DNA from: Candidatus Gastranaerophilales bacterium
GTDB taxonomy: Bacteria > Cyanobacteriota > Vampirovibrionia > Gastranaerophilales > Gastranaerophilaceae
DNA: 40,807 nucleotides
Assembly (NCBI GenBank): GCA_947624665.1
Contig: CANQLK010000002.1
Location: forward strand, 1-40,807
Direction: 5' to 3'
Numbering within the stretch: position 1 is the stretch's first letter; each line of letters opens with the position of its first letter. Below the pieces are notes generated by a model. That model made no database searches and was not told where the DNA came from. It worked only from the letters and a program-made list of their open reading frames with translations. Positions 26,891 to 35,875 of this stretch are shown here, in pieces. The position numbers and the translations under genes were made by a program.

Positions 26891-28492
26891 ATGGAACAAG
26901 ATATAAATGAAAAACTGTATAATTTACAAAAGAATGTACTTGAACTTCACAATTTATTTGATTTAAACATGTTGGCAAATCAGTCACATTCGGTTGAAGA
27001 TTTGCTTTCGAAAGTATCATTGCTGATAAAGAATTCTGTTAATGTTAAGAATTTAAGATTTTTTATATTTAGTAACGGAATGTTTCAAACGAAAAGTATA
27101 GCAACCAATACGGATTTGCATTTTGAATTTCCCGCCGAGAATGCACCGTTTTTGCAAAACGAAAATGAAGGACTGATAAAAATTACCAATAATGACGGGA
27201 GTCCGATATATAAAACTTTCTGGGTTACATATAAACTTAGAGAACTTGAAAGTGAATATATGAAAGTTTTTTATGTTGAAGATGTTCCGTTTTGCATTTG
27301 CAGTATAGGCAAAAAAGAAGATAACAGTGATTTTAACGAAGACGATTTTAAATATTTAAACCAGATTTTTAACTGCATTGAACCTATTTTAAGGAAATTT
27401 ATCAAAAATAAAGAACAAGAAAACAAAATTATGGAGTTGAATAAAACAATCCATAATCTTTCTATTTTGTATAATATCTCTCAGGCAGTAAATTTTATCG
27501 ATGACTTAAAAAGGCTGATAAGCGTAATATTAGATAAAGCAATAACAACCGTAAATGCAGAAAAAGGCTCATTAATGCTGTATGATTCATCCGATAATAC
27601 GCTGCAAGTTAAAGTTGTATACGGACTTAAAGATAAAAAAGCGGAAGATGATATAAACAACGGTATAATAGAATGCAGTAAAATAGAGCCGAACAGCGGA
27701 ATTGCAGGAAAAGTATTTACCGAAAAGAAATCCATAATAACAAACCTTGGAGGTAAAGACCCGAGATTCAGCCAATTTAAAGGTGAAGCAAAGGTTTCAT
27801 CTTTAATCTGCGTACCTTTAATAGCTAAAGGCGAATGTATAGGAATTATTAATATTACAAACAAGAAAAACGGTAAACTGTTTAACAAAAAGGATTTGGA
27901 ATTCGTTGAAGCATTAGCTAATCAGGCTTCTATTGCCGTTGATAATGCTCAATTATATGAATTAGCAACAAAAGACGGTTTAACTAAATTATACATCCGC
28001 AGACACCTGTTTAATTTGCTTGAAGCAGAAATTAAAAGAGTAGAAAGATATCATCACGTATTATCCGTCTTGATGATGGATATAGATGATTTCAAAAAAG
28101 TTAACGATACATACGGACATTTAGTAGGTGACATGGTTTTAAAAGAAATAGCAAATGCTATTCAAAAAACGGTAAGGCATGTTGATATCCCCGCAAGATA
28201 CGGCGGTGAAGAATTTACTATAGTTCTGCCTGAAACAACCATTAATAACGCACTTACCATTGCCGAAAGATTAAGGAAAAAAATCAGCGAAATTTCAATA
28301 AAAATCGACGAAGAAAATACCGTAAGACCGACAATAAGTATAGGCGCAGCAGAATACCCCAATGCCGCCGATAACATGAACGATTTGATTGATGCCGCAG
28401 ATAAAGCTCTATACACTTCCAAAGAAAACGGCAAAAATTGTATCCACATGTATTTTGACAATAATATTACTAAATATTTAGATAAACAATGA
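26891..28492 (+). CDS. Diguanylate cyclase with GAF sensor domains
   Basis: 533 residues. Makes cyclic di-GMP from GTP. N-terminal region (about 1-175) looks like a degenerate GAF-type domain; a clear GAF domain follows (about 190-355, AEKGSLMLYDSSDNTLQVKV to FVEALANQASIAVDNAQLYE). The C-terminal GGDEF domain (about 360-525) has DGLTKLYIRR, DIDDFKKVNDTYGH, active-site GGEEF and the inhibitory-site RxxD (RHVD) five residues before it, so it should be active and product-inhibited. No membrane segment, so a cytoplasmic sensor. c-di-GMP often controls type IV pili and attachment; pilT and a prepilin peptidase elsewhere in the window fit that, as inference. Confidence 0.93.
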   Translation: MEQDINEKLYNLQKNVLELHNLFDLNMLANQSHSVEDLLSKVSLLIKNSVNVKNLRFFIFSNGMFQTKSIATNTDLHFEFPAENAPFLQNENEGLIKITNNDGSPIYKTFWVTYKLRELESEYMKVFYVEDVPFCICSIGKKEDNSDFNEDDFKYLNQIFNCIEPILRKFIKNKEQENKIMELNKTIHNLSILYNISQAVNFIDDLKRLISVILDKAITTVNAEKGSLMLYDSSDNTLQVKVVYGLKDKKAEDDINNGIIECSKIEPNSGIAGKVFTEKKSIITNLGGKDPRFSQFKGEAKVSSLICVPLIAKGECIGIINITNKKNGKLFNKKDLEFVEALANQASIAVDNAQLYELATKDGLTKLYIRRHLFNLLEAEIKRVERYHHVLSVLMMDIDDFKKVNDTYGHLVGDMVLKEIANAIQKTVRHVDIPARYGGEEFTIVLPETTINNALTIAERLRKKISEISIKIDEENTVRPTISIGAAEYPNAADNMNDLIDAADKALYTSKENGKNCIHMYFDNNITKYLDKQ

Positions 28493-28545
28493 AATTTTGT
28501 AAATAATCATAAATATTTGGCACAAGCAAATAATCCTAAAAATAT

Positions 28546-28579
28546 TATTGCAATATAATTATAATAGTATATTGCAATA
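28546..28579. promoter_or_regulatory. Inverted repeat around a TATAAT, upstream of coaD
   Basis: Perfect 12-bp arms TATTGCAATATA (28546-28557) and TATATTGCAATA (28568-28579) with a 10-base spacer; TATAAT at 28560-28565 lies in the centre. It sits 14 bases before the coaD ATG. It could be an operator covering the -10, or a hairpin in the 5' leader. No good -35 is found at the standard distance. Confidence 0.5.
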
Positions 28580-28593
28580 AAAAGGTAAAAAGG

Positions 28594-29076
28594 ATGAAAA
28601 CGGCTATATATCCCGGAAGTTTTGATCCGATAACAAAAGGACATCTTGATGTTCTAAAAAGAGCTGCGGATATTTTTGATAAAGTAATCTTGGTCGTTTC
28701 CGTTAATGTTAACAAAAAAAGCTTTTTATCACTGGAAGATAAATTATCATTGATTAAAGAGTCTTGCAAAGACATAAAAAATGTTGAAGTGGACAGCTTT
28801 GACGGACTTACGATAGAATATGCAAAAAAAAGAAATGCAAATGTATTGATAAGAGGACTTAGAGCCGTTTCGGACTTCGAATACGAAATGCAGCTGTCAC
28901 AAGCAAACAGCGCTCTTTGCAATGATATTCACACCGTTTTTTTAATTACAAAACCCAAATACAATTTTATATCATCAGGTACGGTAAGGGAAATTGCGCT
29001 TATGAAAGGCGACGTTTCAAAATTCGTTCCCGAACCGGTTGCTAAATTTTTAGAATCCAAGTATACGAAAGGTTAA
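28594..29076 (+). CDS. coaD: Phosphopantetheine adenylyltransferase
   Basis: Transfers AMP from ATP to 4'-phosphopantetheine, the fourth step of coenzyme A synthesis. 160 residues, normal length. The nucleotidyltransferase motif is YPGSFDPITKGH (residues 6-17, T/HxGH at 14-17), followed by LIRGLRAVSDFEYE and ISSGTVREIA. AAGG just before ATG 28594. Four bases separate it from the Cdv3-like gene. Confidence 0.97.
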   Translation: MKTAIYPGSFDPITKGHLDVLKRAADIFDKVILVVSVNVNKKSFLSLEDKLSLIKESCKDIKNVEVDSFDGLTIEYAKKRNANVLIRGLRAVSDFEYEMQLSQANSALCNDIHTVFLITKPKYNFISSGTVREIALMKGDVSKFVPEPVAKFLESKYTKG

Positions 29077-29080
29077 AGTC

Positions 29081-29656
29081 ATGACAGAATTACGAATCAG
29101 TCATCTGATAGACGAAGCAGATGAATTATTAGATAATAAGTTCCATATAGGAAGTTATTGCTTGCTTATGAATACTGATGATATTCAGGATATTTTAAGC
29201 AAAATTCGTGCTATATTGCCTGAAGAAATTAAAACCGCAGAAATGATTTTAAAACGCAGAGATGATATCTATATGGAAGCTCAAAGCAGAGCCGACAGAA
29301 TACTCAGTGAAGCCCAAAATACAGCCTCTAACATCTTAAGCGAGTCCGAATTAATTAGAGCAGTCAGAGAAAAAGCAGCTAAAATTCAAGAACAAGTTAA
29401 AGAAAGCTGCGAAGAAATGAAAAATAAAGCGGCAGAAGAAGCCGAATCACTGAAAAGAGCTGCATTTAAAGAAGCTACAGAAACCAGAGAAGGTGCTAAA
29501 GCTTATGCCGAAGAAATTCTTAATAACTTGGAACACGATATTGATAAAATGCACAGGCATGTTAGAAGTTGTCAGGAATTTTTAGCTCAAAAAAAAGAAC
29601 AGGTAAGGGAACCTCTTACGGATATTAACGACAACATTAATAGAGTTGGCGCATAA
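29081..29656 (+). CDS. Coiled-coil protein, Cdv3/DivIVA-like
   Basis: 191 residues, almost entirely helical from residue 45 on, rich in Ala/Glu/Lys/Arg. Its layout resembles the cyanobacterial division protein Cdv3 as I remember it: a short N-terminal helix (LIDEADELLDN), a link with LLMNTDDIQDILSKIRAILP, then AEMILKRRDDIYMEAQSRAD, a long coiled coil and the end GAKAYAEEILNNLEHDIDKM. In cyanobacteria Cdv3 contributes to septum placement, and I recall coaD as its neighbour there, as here (4-base gap). Without alignment this remains probable; a generic coiled-coil scaffold is the alternative. Confidence 0.6.
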   Translation: MTELRISHLIDEADELLDNKFHIGSYCLLMNTDDIQDILSKIRAILPEEIKTAEMILKRRDDIYMEAQSRADRILSEAQNTASNILSESELIRAVREKAAKIQEQVKESCEEMKNKAAEEAESLKRAAFKEATETREGAKAYAEEILNNLEHDIDKMHRHVRSCQEFLAQKKEQVREPLTDINDNINRVGA

Positions 29657-29686
29657 CATTAACAATTAAATATATAGGAAAATAAA

Positions 29687-31051
29687 TTGCCATCAAAAGT
29701 TATTAAAAAAACGGATACGGATACGCTGAAATTGCTGCCTCAAAGTATTGAGGCGGAAGAAGCCGTGCTTGGTGCCGTTCTTGTAAACCCCGTATCTATC
29801 GGAAGAGTTGTGGAATTCCTTAAACCTGACAGTTTTTATAAACCTGCACACAAATTAATCTATGAAGCCGTGCTTGAACTTTATAATAAAAATGAACCTG
29901 TTGATATAGTTACGGTTTCAGAGTTTTTAAGAAACAATGAAAACCTTGAAAAAGCAGGCGGAAGAGCTTATATTAATGATTTGGCTCTTAATGTCGTTAC
30001 TACGGCAAATGTGGAATTCTACGCAAAAATCATTCAGGAAAAAGAAATTAAACGTGCACTTATCAATGCGGGTTCCGAGATTGTTGCTATGTCTTATGAA
30101 AACGAAGAAACTTCCGCAGTGCTTGATAATGCTCAAAAACTGATATTCAACATAGCTTCACAAAAAGATACGGCTGAATTAATTCCTATTCAGGATTTGG
30201 TTGTTCAAAGTTATGAACAGATAGAGGACAGATATAATAACAAAGATGATTTGGTAGGTGTAACGACAGGCTTTTATGATTTAAACGCATTAACTTCAGG
30301 ACTACAAAAGTCAGATTTGATAATACTCGCAGCACGTCCATCCATGGGAAAAACGGCATTTGCGTTAAATCTTGCTCAAAATGTCGCTATGCAGGGGAAA
30401 AAAGGTGTTGCTATATTTTCTTTGGAAATGCCTAAGCAGCAGCTTGTAAAACGTATGTTATGTGCAGAAGCCGAGGTTGATACTCAAAGAATAACTTCAG
30501 GTCACATGCAGCCTAAGGATTGGGAAAAACTGGTTGATGCTATGACAAGATTATCCGATGCCAGAATTTATATTGATGATTCATCTGGCGTAACCGCAAC
30601 CGATATTAAAACAAGATGTAGAAGATTAATGATGGAGGAAAAAGACCTCGGTTTAATTGTTATTGATTATCTTCAGCTTATGGAAGGCGGAGGAAATCCT
30701 AATGACAGAAATCAGCAGATTTCCGCCATTTCCCGTTCGTTAAAAGGTCTTGCAAGAGAACTTGACGTTCCTATTATTGCACTCTCTCAATTATCAAGAC
30801 AGGTTGAACAACGCCCCGATAAGCGTCCAATGCTTTCGGATTTAAGAGATTCAGGTGCCATCGAGCAGGATGCCGATATTGTTGTTTTTATTTACAGAGA
30901 TGAATATTATAATAAAGATTCCGTAGAAAATAAGGGGAAGGCTGAAATTATTATTGCTAAACACAGAAACGGCCCTACGGGAACCATTGAATTATTATTT
31001 CAGTCTAATATTACCAAGTTTAAGAACAAAACCAAAACCACCGAATTTTAG
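29687..31051 (+). CDS. dnaB: Replicative DNA helicase DnaB
   Basis: Hexameric 5'-3' helicase of the replication fork. 454 residues, usual length, no intein. The N-terminal domain starts PQSIEAEEAVLGAVLVNP; the RecA-like motor has Walker A ARPSMGKTAFALN (about 215-227), Walker B LIVIDYLQLM, DNA-binding loop region and LSQLSRQVEQRPDKRP with SDLRDSGAIEQDAD. The start is TTG at 29687, preceded by ATAGGAAA. The stop overlaps the convergent folC stop by four bases. Confidence 0.97.
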   Translation: MPSKVIKKTDTDTLKLLPQSIEAEEAVLGAVLVNPVSIGRVVEFLKPDSFYKPAHKLIYEAVLELYNKNEPVDIVTVSEFLRNNENLEKAGGRAYINDLALNVVTTANVEFYAKIIQEKEIKRALINAGSEIVAMSYENEETSAVLDNAQKLIFNIASQKDTAELIPIQDLVVQSYEQIEDRYNNKDDLVGVTTGFYDLNALTSGLQKSDLIILAARPSMGKTAFALNLAQNVAMQGKKGVAIFSLEMPKQQLVKRMLCAEAEVDTQRITSGHMQPKDWEKLVDAMTRLSDARIYIDDSSGVTATDIKTRCRRLMMEEKDLGLIVIDYLQLMEGGGNPNDRNQQISAISRSLKGLARELDVPIIALSQLSRQVEQRPDKRPMLSDLRDSGAIEQDADIVVFIYRDEYYNKDSVENKGKAEIIIAKHRNGPTGTIELLFQSNITKFKNKTKTTEF

Positions 31052-32277
31052 CTCTTTATGGTGTTATATATACTGCCTATCATATAAAGGCTTCCTGTTA
31101 TTACTTTTAATTCCTTTCTTTTTAAAACGCAAAGAAGGTCTTTTTCAGTTATCCTTTTTATATTTTTTAGATGCGTTACTTCGTTTATATATTGTTCAAA
31201 TTTTACCGCATTTTTATGATTAAACTCTAAAAAATATATTTCATCATTTTGATTAAAAAGAATTTGTGCAATTTTTTTATAGTCTTTAGTATTAATGGTA
31301 GAGTATATAAAAATCTTTTTTTCATCAGGGAAGTAGAAATCAAGATTTTTCTTAAGCTCTAAAGCACCATCGGGATTGTGCGCACCGTCGATTAATATAT
31401 TTTTTTCTTTGTTATATTCCAATCTTGCGCCCCATTTTATGCTTTTAAGTCCTTTTTTTAAATCAATTTTATAATTTAAGCTTTTCAAATAATCGCATGC
31501 CTTTAACACCAAAGCTGTATTCTGTTTTTGATACAGACCTAAAAGCGGAAATTCATATTCTTTTTTGTTAGTTATTAAAATATTCTTATTATCCTTAAAA
31601 ACTATTTCCGACTCTTTATTAACCGTAATCAATGTGGCTTTTTTATTTTCTGCGGTTTTTTTTATGACATTTATCCCCTTGTTTTTTGAAGAAACAATTA
31701 CTATAGAATTTTCTTTAATAATTCCCGCTTTTTCAAAAGCAATTTCATCTATGGAATTACCGAGTCTGTCCGTATGGTCAAGTGAAATTGATGTTATAAT
31801 TGATAAAACGGGATGTTTAGAAATATTTGTTGCATCAAATCTTCCTCCCAGTCCTGTTTCTATTATTGCAATATCTGTTTTGTTATCGAAAAAATATTTA
31901 AATGCGCATGCCGTTAAAATTTCAAATTCGGTTAAATTTATATTGTTTTTATCTGCTATTGAACAAATATTTTCAATGTATTTTGCGAAATCTTTTTTTA
32001 AAATATTCTTGTTATTGGTTTTAATTCGTTCCGTGTATTCGACCAAATGAGGACTTGTATATAAACCTGTTTTGTATCCAGAGCATTTTAAAATATTGGC
32101 TAAAATAGCGCAGACAGAACCCTTTCCGTTAGTTCCCGCTATATGAATTATTTTTATTTTATCTTGAGGATTTCCTAATAAAGCAAGAATTTTTCTAATT
32201 CTTTCTAAGCCGGGGTTAATATAAAATTTTTCCTGTGAAGTTAAAAGTTTTTTTGCATTGTTGTAGTTCATTATCAT
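31048..32277 (-). CDS. folC: Folylpolyglutamate/dihydrofolate synthase
   Basis: Mur-ligase-family enzyme that adds glutamate to folates, and in many bacteria makes dihydrofolate. 409 residues. P-loop IAGTNGKGSVCAILA (about 46-60), YTSPHLVEYTERI, ETGLGGRFDATN and the C-terminal domain with LIDGAHNPDGALEL are all diagnostic. Last gene of the murF-mraY-murD-ftsW-murG-folC unit, four bases or so after murG; two ATG codons six bases apart (32277 and 32271) are possible starts. murC, often found at this place after murG, is absent. Confidence 0.95.
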   Translation of the reverse strand: MIMNYNNAKKLLTSQEKFYINPGLERIRKILALLGNPQDKIKIIHIAGTNGKGSVCAILANILKCSGYKTGLYTSPHLVEYTERIKTNNKNILKKDFAKYIENICSIADKNNINLTEFEILTACAFKYFFDNKTDIAIIETGLGGRFDATNISKHPVLSIITSISLDHTDRLGNSIDEIAFEKAGIIKENSIVIVSSKNKGINVIKKTAENKKATLITVNKESEIVFKDNKNILITNKKEYEFPLLGLYQKQNTALVLKACDYLKSLNYKIDLKKGLKSIKWGARLEYNKEKNILIDGAHNPDGALELKKNLDFYFPDEKKIFIYSTINTKDYKKIAQILFNQNDEIYFLEFNHKNAVKFEQYINEVTHLKNIKRITEKDLLCVLKRKELKVITGSLYMIGSIYNTIKS

Positions 32278-32280
32278 AAA

Positions 32281-33399
32281 TCAGTTCTTTATAATACTTT
32301 TCAGTTGGCTGACTATATCAAGTGCAGGGTTATTTTTAGCTAGTTCTTTAGCTTTTTCGCTCATTTTTTGCAGAGTTTCACCATTATTTATTTCTTTAAT
32401 TTTATCAAGCAAATTTTCCTGATTGCATTCTGAATCTTCTAAATAAAGTGAAACCCCTTTTTCACACATTTCACGTGCATTTTTTCTTTGATGGTCTTGT
32501 GCTGCGTATGGATAGGGAATAAGTATTGAAGCTAAATTGCACTGAATAATTTCAGTTAAACTTAAAGAGCCCGCTCTTGCTATTACCATATCAGAAGCTT
32601 TTAACGGATAAACCATTTCATCAAAATACGGGCGCACCATTATGTTTTTATTATTTTTAAATTCGGGATAAACCGTTTCCAAATCAATAATAACTTCTTC
32701 ATATTTTTTCTTACCTGTTTGAAGAATTACATAAAAACCTAAATCTTCGGATAAAGTTTGTAAGATATTAACCATGGCGGAATTAATTGTTTTCGCGCCT
32801 TGAGAACCGCCCATGGCAAAAAGTACTTTTTTATCCGTTGGGATTTGAAGTTTTTCTCTTGCCTGTTGTTTTGTAACGGTAAAAAACGCTTCACGAACTG
32901 GATTTCCGTTACATATTATATCTTTTGATTTTAATACAGTTTTAGAGCTTTCAAAAGCAACGGAAACGATTTTTGCTTTAGGCGCTGCAAATTTGGAAAC
33001 TAATCCCGGAACGGAATCGCAATCGTGTATCATATAAGGCTTTTTCATCATGATTGCAGCCGTAACGATAGGTGCCGAAACGTATCCTCCTGTTGTAAAT
33101 ATCGCATCGGGGTTATATTTTTTTATGTATGATTTAGCTTTTAAAACTGCGAAAAAGAATTGTACTGCCCACTTTGGCATATCTATACTGATTTTTCTGG
33201 GCATGCCAGTAACTTTAACAGGCAGAAATTCAACCGCAGGGTAATTTTTGGCAATATCAAATTCAAGATTGTCGGGATTACCTATATAGTATATTTTTTC
33301 GGTATCATCTTGTTTTAGGAGATAATCTATAACAGTAAAAGCAGGATATATATGCCCGCCTGTTCCGCCGCCTGATATGAAATACGTTTTATTGGACAT
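32281..33399 (-). CDS. murG: UDP-GlcNAc:lipid I N-acetylglucosaminyltransferase MurG
   Basis: Peripheral inner-membrane GT28 enzyme that converts lipid I to lipid II. 372 residues. The N-terminal glycine loop is FISGGGTGGHIYPA (G10-H16), the second loop is MGGSQGAKTIN, and the donor-binding region has ARAGSLSLTEI and PYAAQDHQRKNA. The ATG overlaps the end of ftsW by 11 bases, implying coupled translation. Confidence 0.97.
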   Translation of the reverse strand: MSNKTYFISGGGTGGHIYPAFTVIDYLLKQDDTEKIYYIGNPDNLEFDIAKNYPAVEFLPVKVTGMPRKISIDMPKWAVQFFFAVLKAKSYIKKYNPDAIFTTGGYVSAPIVTAAIMMKKPYMIHDCDSVPGLVSKFAAPKAKIVSVAFESSKTVLKSKDIICNGNPVREAFFTVTKQQAREKLQIPTDKKVLFAMGGSQGAKTINSAMVNILQTLSEDLGFYVILQTGKKKYEEVIIDLETVYPEFKNNKNIMVRPYFDEMVYPLKASDMVIARAGSLSLTEIIQCNLASILIPYPYAAQDHQRKNAREMCEKGVSLYLEDSECNQENLLDKIKEINNGETLQKMSEKAKELAKNNPALDIVSQLKSIIKN

Positions 33400-34531
33400 T
33401 TATCGGAAACCTTCTTATTCTTTTTTTAGAAATATTTAATAATATACCTATCATACACATGGTAATAAATAAAGAAGTACCGCCGTAGCTGATAAATGGC
33501 ATAGGTACACCTGTTGCAGGGAACATAGAGCTTGCAACTGCGATATTAATATATGCTTGAATACATATAGAAACGGTTATACCTGCGGAAAGGAGTTTAC
33601 CGAACAAGTCTTCACATTTGGCGGAGATTAAAAGACCTCTTTGAAGAAAAGCCAAAAACAGCCCGATAATAAGCAGGCAGCCTAAGAATCCGAATTCTTC
33701 CGCCCAAACGGCATAGATAAAGTCGGTATGACCTTCGGGGAGCCAGCCTAATTTTTGGCGGGAATTCCCGTAGCCTTCTCCGAAAAACCCTCCAGCTACA
33801 AAGGCAAGCATTGATTGTATTATGTTATAACCTGCCCCGTATGGATCGGATTCGGGATTTAACCATATCATTATTCTTTGCTTTTGGAAAGAGCGTAATG
33901 CAAAGCATAATCCGAATACGCCCATACCTATTGTACTTGCAATCAGTTTTATGCTTCCTCCCGCTATAAAGTACATATATAAAGAAGAAGCAGCCAATAT
34001 CATACACATACTTAAATTCGGCTGTTTAAATATAAATCCGAGCATTATAACAATGGGAATATAATATTTAAACATCTTGCCGTTAGTAATATTTATATCT
34101 TTGGAAAATGCACTGGAGAGCAATAACATAACTGCAAGTTTAGCAGCTTCGGACGGTTGAAATTGAATGGGACCTATTGTCAACCATCTTGTTGCACCGT
34201 TTACGGTTGTTCCTTTAAAGTGTACGGCTATTAATAGAACTATGATAATCCAAGCAAACGGAAGCGCAGCTCTATCTAAAACCTTATAGTTGAATCTGCT
34301 CAATGTAAACATGCCTATACAGCCCAATATAAACCATATAAACTGCCTTGATACAAAGAATGTAGAAGGAGCACCCTGCATTATACATTTTGGAGCACCT
34401 GCCGAAAATATTGCCAAAAATCCTACTATTATTAAAAACAGCACGATAAATACCAATGTCGTATCATAAGATGACAATATTACATTTTTATTTACTTGTT
34501 GTTCCGATTCATTATAGTTTGGATTTGACAT
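33389..34531 (-). CDS. ftsW: Lipid II polymerase FtsW (SEDS family)
   Basis: Septal peptidoglycan glycosyltransferase of the division machinery, about ten membrane segments in 380 residues. Typical motifs include GATRWLTIGPIQFQPSEAAK, WLPEGHTDFIYAVWAEEFG and the C-terminal FPATGVPMPFISYGGTS. The start at 34531 (MSNPNYNESEQQVN) is supported by GGAG upstream; a frame extending to 34639 would lie inside murD and is rejected. It overlaps murD by 20 bases. Position inside the mur cluster favours FtsW over the elongation paralogue RodA. Confidence 0.94.
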   Translation of the reverse strand: MSNPNYNESEQQVNKNVILSSYDTTLVFIVLFLIIVGFLAIFSAGAPKCIMQGAPSTFFVSRQFIWFILGCIGMFTLSRFNYKVLDRAALPFAWIIIVLLIAVHFKGTTVNGATRWLTIGPIQFQPSEAAKLAVMLLLSSAFSKDINITNGKMFKYYIPIVIMLGFIFKQPNLSMCMILAASSLYMYFIAGGSIKLIASTIGMGVFGLCFALRSFQKQRIMIWLNPESDPYGAGYNIIQSMLAFVAGGFFGEGYGNSRQKLGWLPEGHTDFIYAVWAEEFGFLGCLLIIGLFLAFLQRGLLISAKCEDLFGKLLSAGITVSICIQAYINIAVASSMFPATGVPMPFISYGGTSLFITMCMIGILLNISKKRIRRFPINVQ

Positions 34532-35864
34532 AATTTTTAAACACTTCTCCTCTGTGTTCATAGCTGTTAAACATATCATAGCTTGCGCAAGCGGGTGATA
34601 AAAGAACCACTTCATTATCTGTTTCCAGCGATTTATCAACGGCTTCTTCCAGTGAAGAAGCTGTTATTATATTTGTAAATCCGTTCATTTCCATATTTTC
34701 TTTAAAACGATTTGTCGCTTCACCTATAAGAATAACCGTATTTACATATTTATTTATATAATCTTGGCAAAATTCCGTTAAATCGGTATTTTTGTCACGC
34801 CCCCCGGCTATTAATGCAAGCTTTTTACCTTCAAATGATTTTATTGCCACAAATGATGCCTCGGGATTGGTTGCTTTTGAATCATTATAAAATGCTTTTC
34901 CGTTTATTTCGCCTGCATATTCTATCCTATGCTCAACCGCTTTAAAGGATTTAATTTGTTCTCTTATATGTTCGGTTGATATTCCCGTTATTTTTGCTAT
35001 AACTATTGCGCACATAATGTTTTGATAATTATGTTCACCAACCAGAGTTATATCTTTTGTATCAATAATAAATTCTTCTTCGCCTTTCTTTTTAAAGAAA
35101 ATAGCATTATTTCTTAAGAAACAGCAATTATCCCCGACTTCTTTTGCATAAATATATTTTTCGCCGTAATAATGTTTTGAGAATTCATATATTTTTTCAT
35201 CGACACCTGAAAATACCGCATAGGCAGGCTGTTTATAATCTTTAAACAAACTTGCTTTAGCTTCAAAATAATTTTCCAAATTTCCGTGCCAGTCAATATG
35301 GTCCGGAGTAAATGTTAAAAAACAGGCTATCTGCGGTCTGAATGTAGGGGATGTTGCAAGCTGAAACGAGCTTACTTCGCATACATAATAGTCAACCTTA
35401 TTTTCTAAAAGTGATGTCGGCGGAATCCCTATATTTCCGCAGACAGGAGCATTATATTCACTGCTTAATATGTGTGAAGCAAGCATTGTTGTTGTTGTTT
35501 TTCCGTTTGTTCCGGTTATTGCTATAAATGGAGCTGCGGATTCTAAATATGCCAGTTCTATTTCACTTATTATCGGTATATTTTTTTCTTTAAGTCTTTG
35601 GAAAATCTCACTTTTTGGCGGTATCCCCGGACTTGTTATTGCTATATAAGAATCATTTATAAATTCTTCGCTGTGAGCTCCCGTTTCAACTTTTATACCC
35701 TCTTTTATAAGCTCTTCATATATCTCACGGTTTTTTTCCGTGATTTGATTATATTCCGTTACATAACAATCGGCACCTTTTCCTGAAAGATATTTTGCAG
35801 CTGCCGCTCCGCTTTTTGATAACCCCAATATTAATACTTTTTTATCCGTCCACTTTCTTCTCAT
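34512..35864 (-). CDS. murD: UDP-N-acetylmuramoyl-alanine-D-glutamate ligase MurD
   Basis: Adds D-glutamate to UDP-MurNAc-L-alanine. About 450 residues. N-terminal Rossmann-like VLILGLSKSGAAAAKYL, P-loop AITGTNGKTTTTMLASH (about 112), and later SKATNPEASFVAI, AGGRDKNTDL and LLSPACASYDMF are characteristic. I chose ATG 35864, which has AAAAGGCAAG upstream, over ATG 35882, which has no ribosome binding site and overlaps the mraY stop. Confidence 0.96.
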   Translation of the reverse strand: MRRKWTDKKVLILGLSKSGAAAAKYLSGKGADCYVTEYNQITEKNREIYEELIKEGIKVETGAHSEEFINDSYIAITSPGIPPKSEIFQRLKEKNIPIISEIELAYLESAAPFIAITGTNGKTTTTMLASHILSSEYNAPVCGNIGIPPTSLLENKVDYYVCEVSSFQLATSPTFRPQIACFLTFTPDHIDWHGNLENYFEAKASLFKDYKQPAYAVFSGVDEKIYEFSKHYYGEKYIYAKEVGDNCCFLRNNAIFFKKKGEEEFIIDTKDITLVGEHNYQNIMCAIVIAKITGISTEHIREQIKSFKAVEHRIEYAGEINGKAFYNDSKATNPEASFVAIKSFEGKKLALIAGGRDKNTDLTEFCQDYINKYVNTVILIGEATNRFKENMEMNGFTNIITASSLEEAVDKSLETDNEVVLLSPACASYDMFNSYEHRGEVFKNYVKSKL

Positions 35865-35875
35865 ATTCTTGCCTT

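Noticed and set aside
34532-34639. 36-residue N-terminal extension of FtsW
   Set aside because: It lies inside murD; the ATG at 34531 has GGAG upstream and begins a normal FtsW N-terminus.
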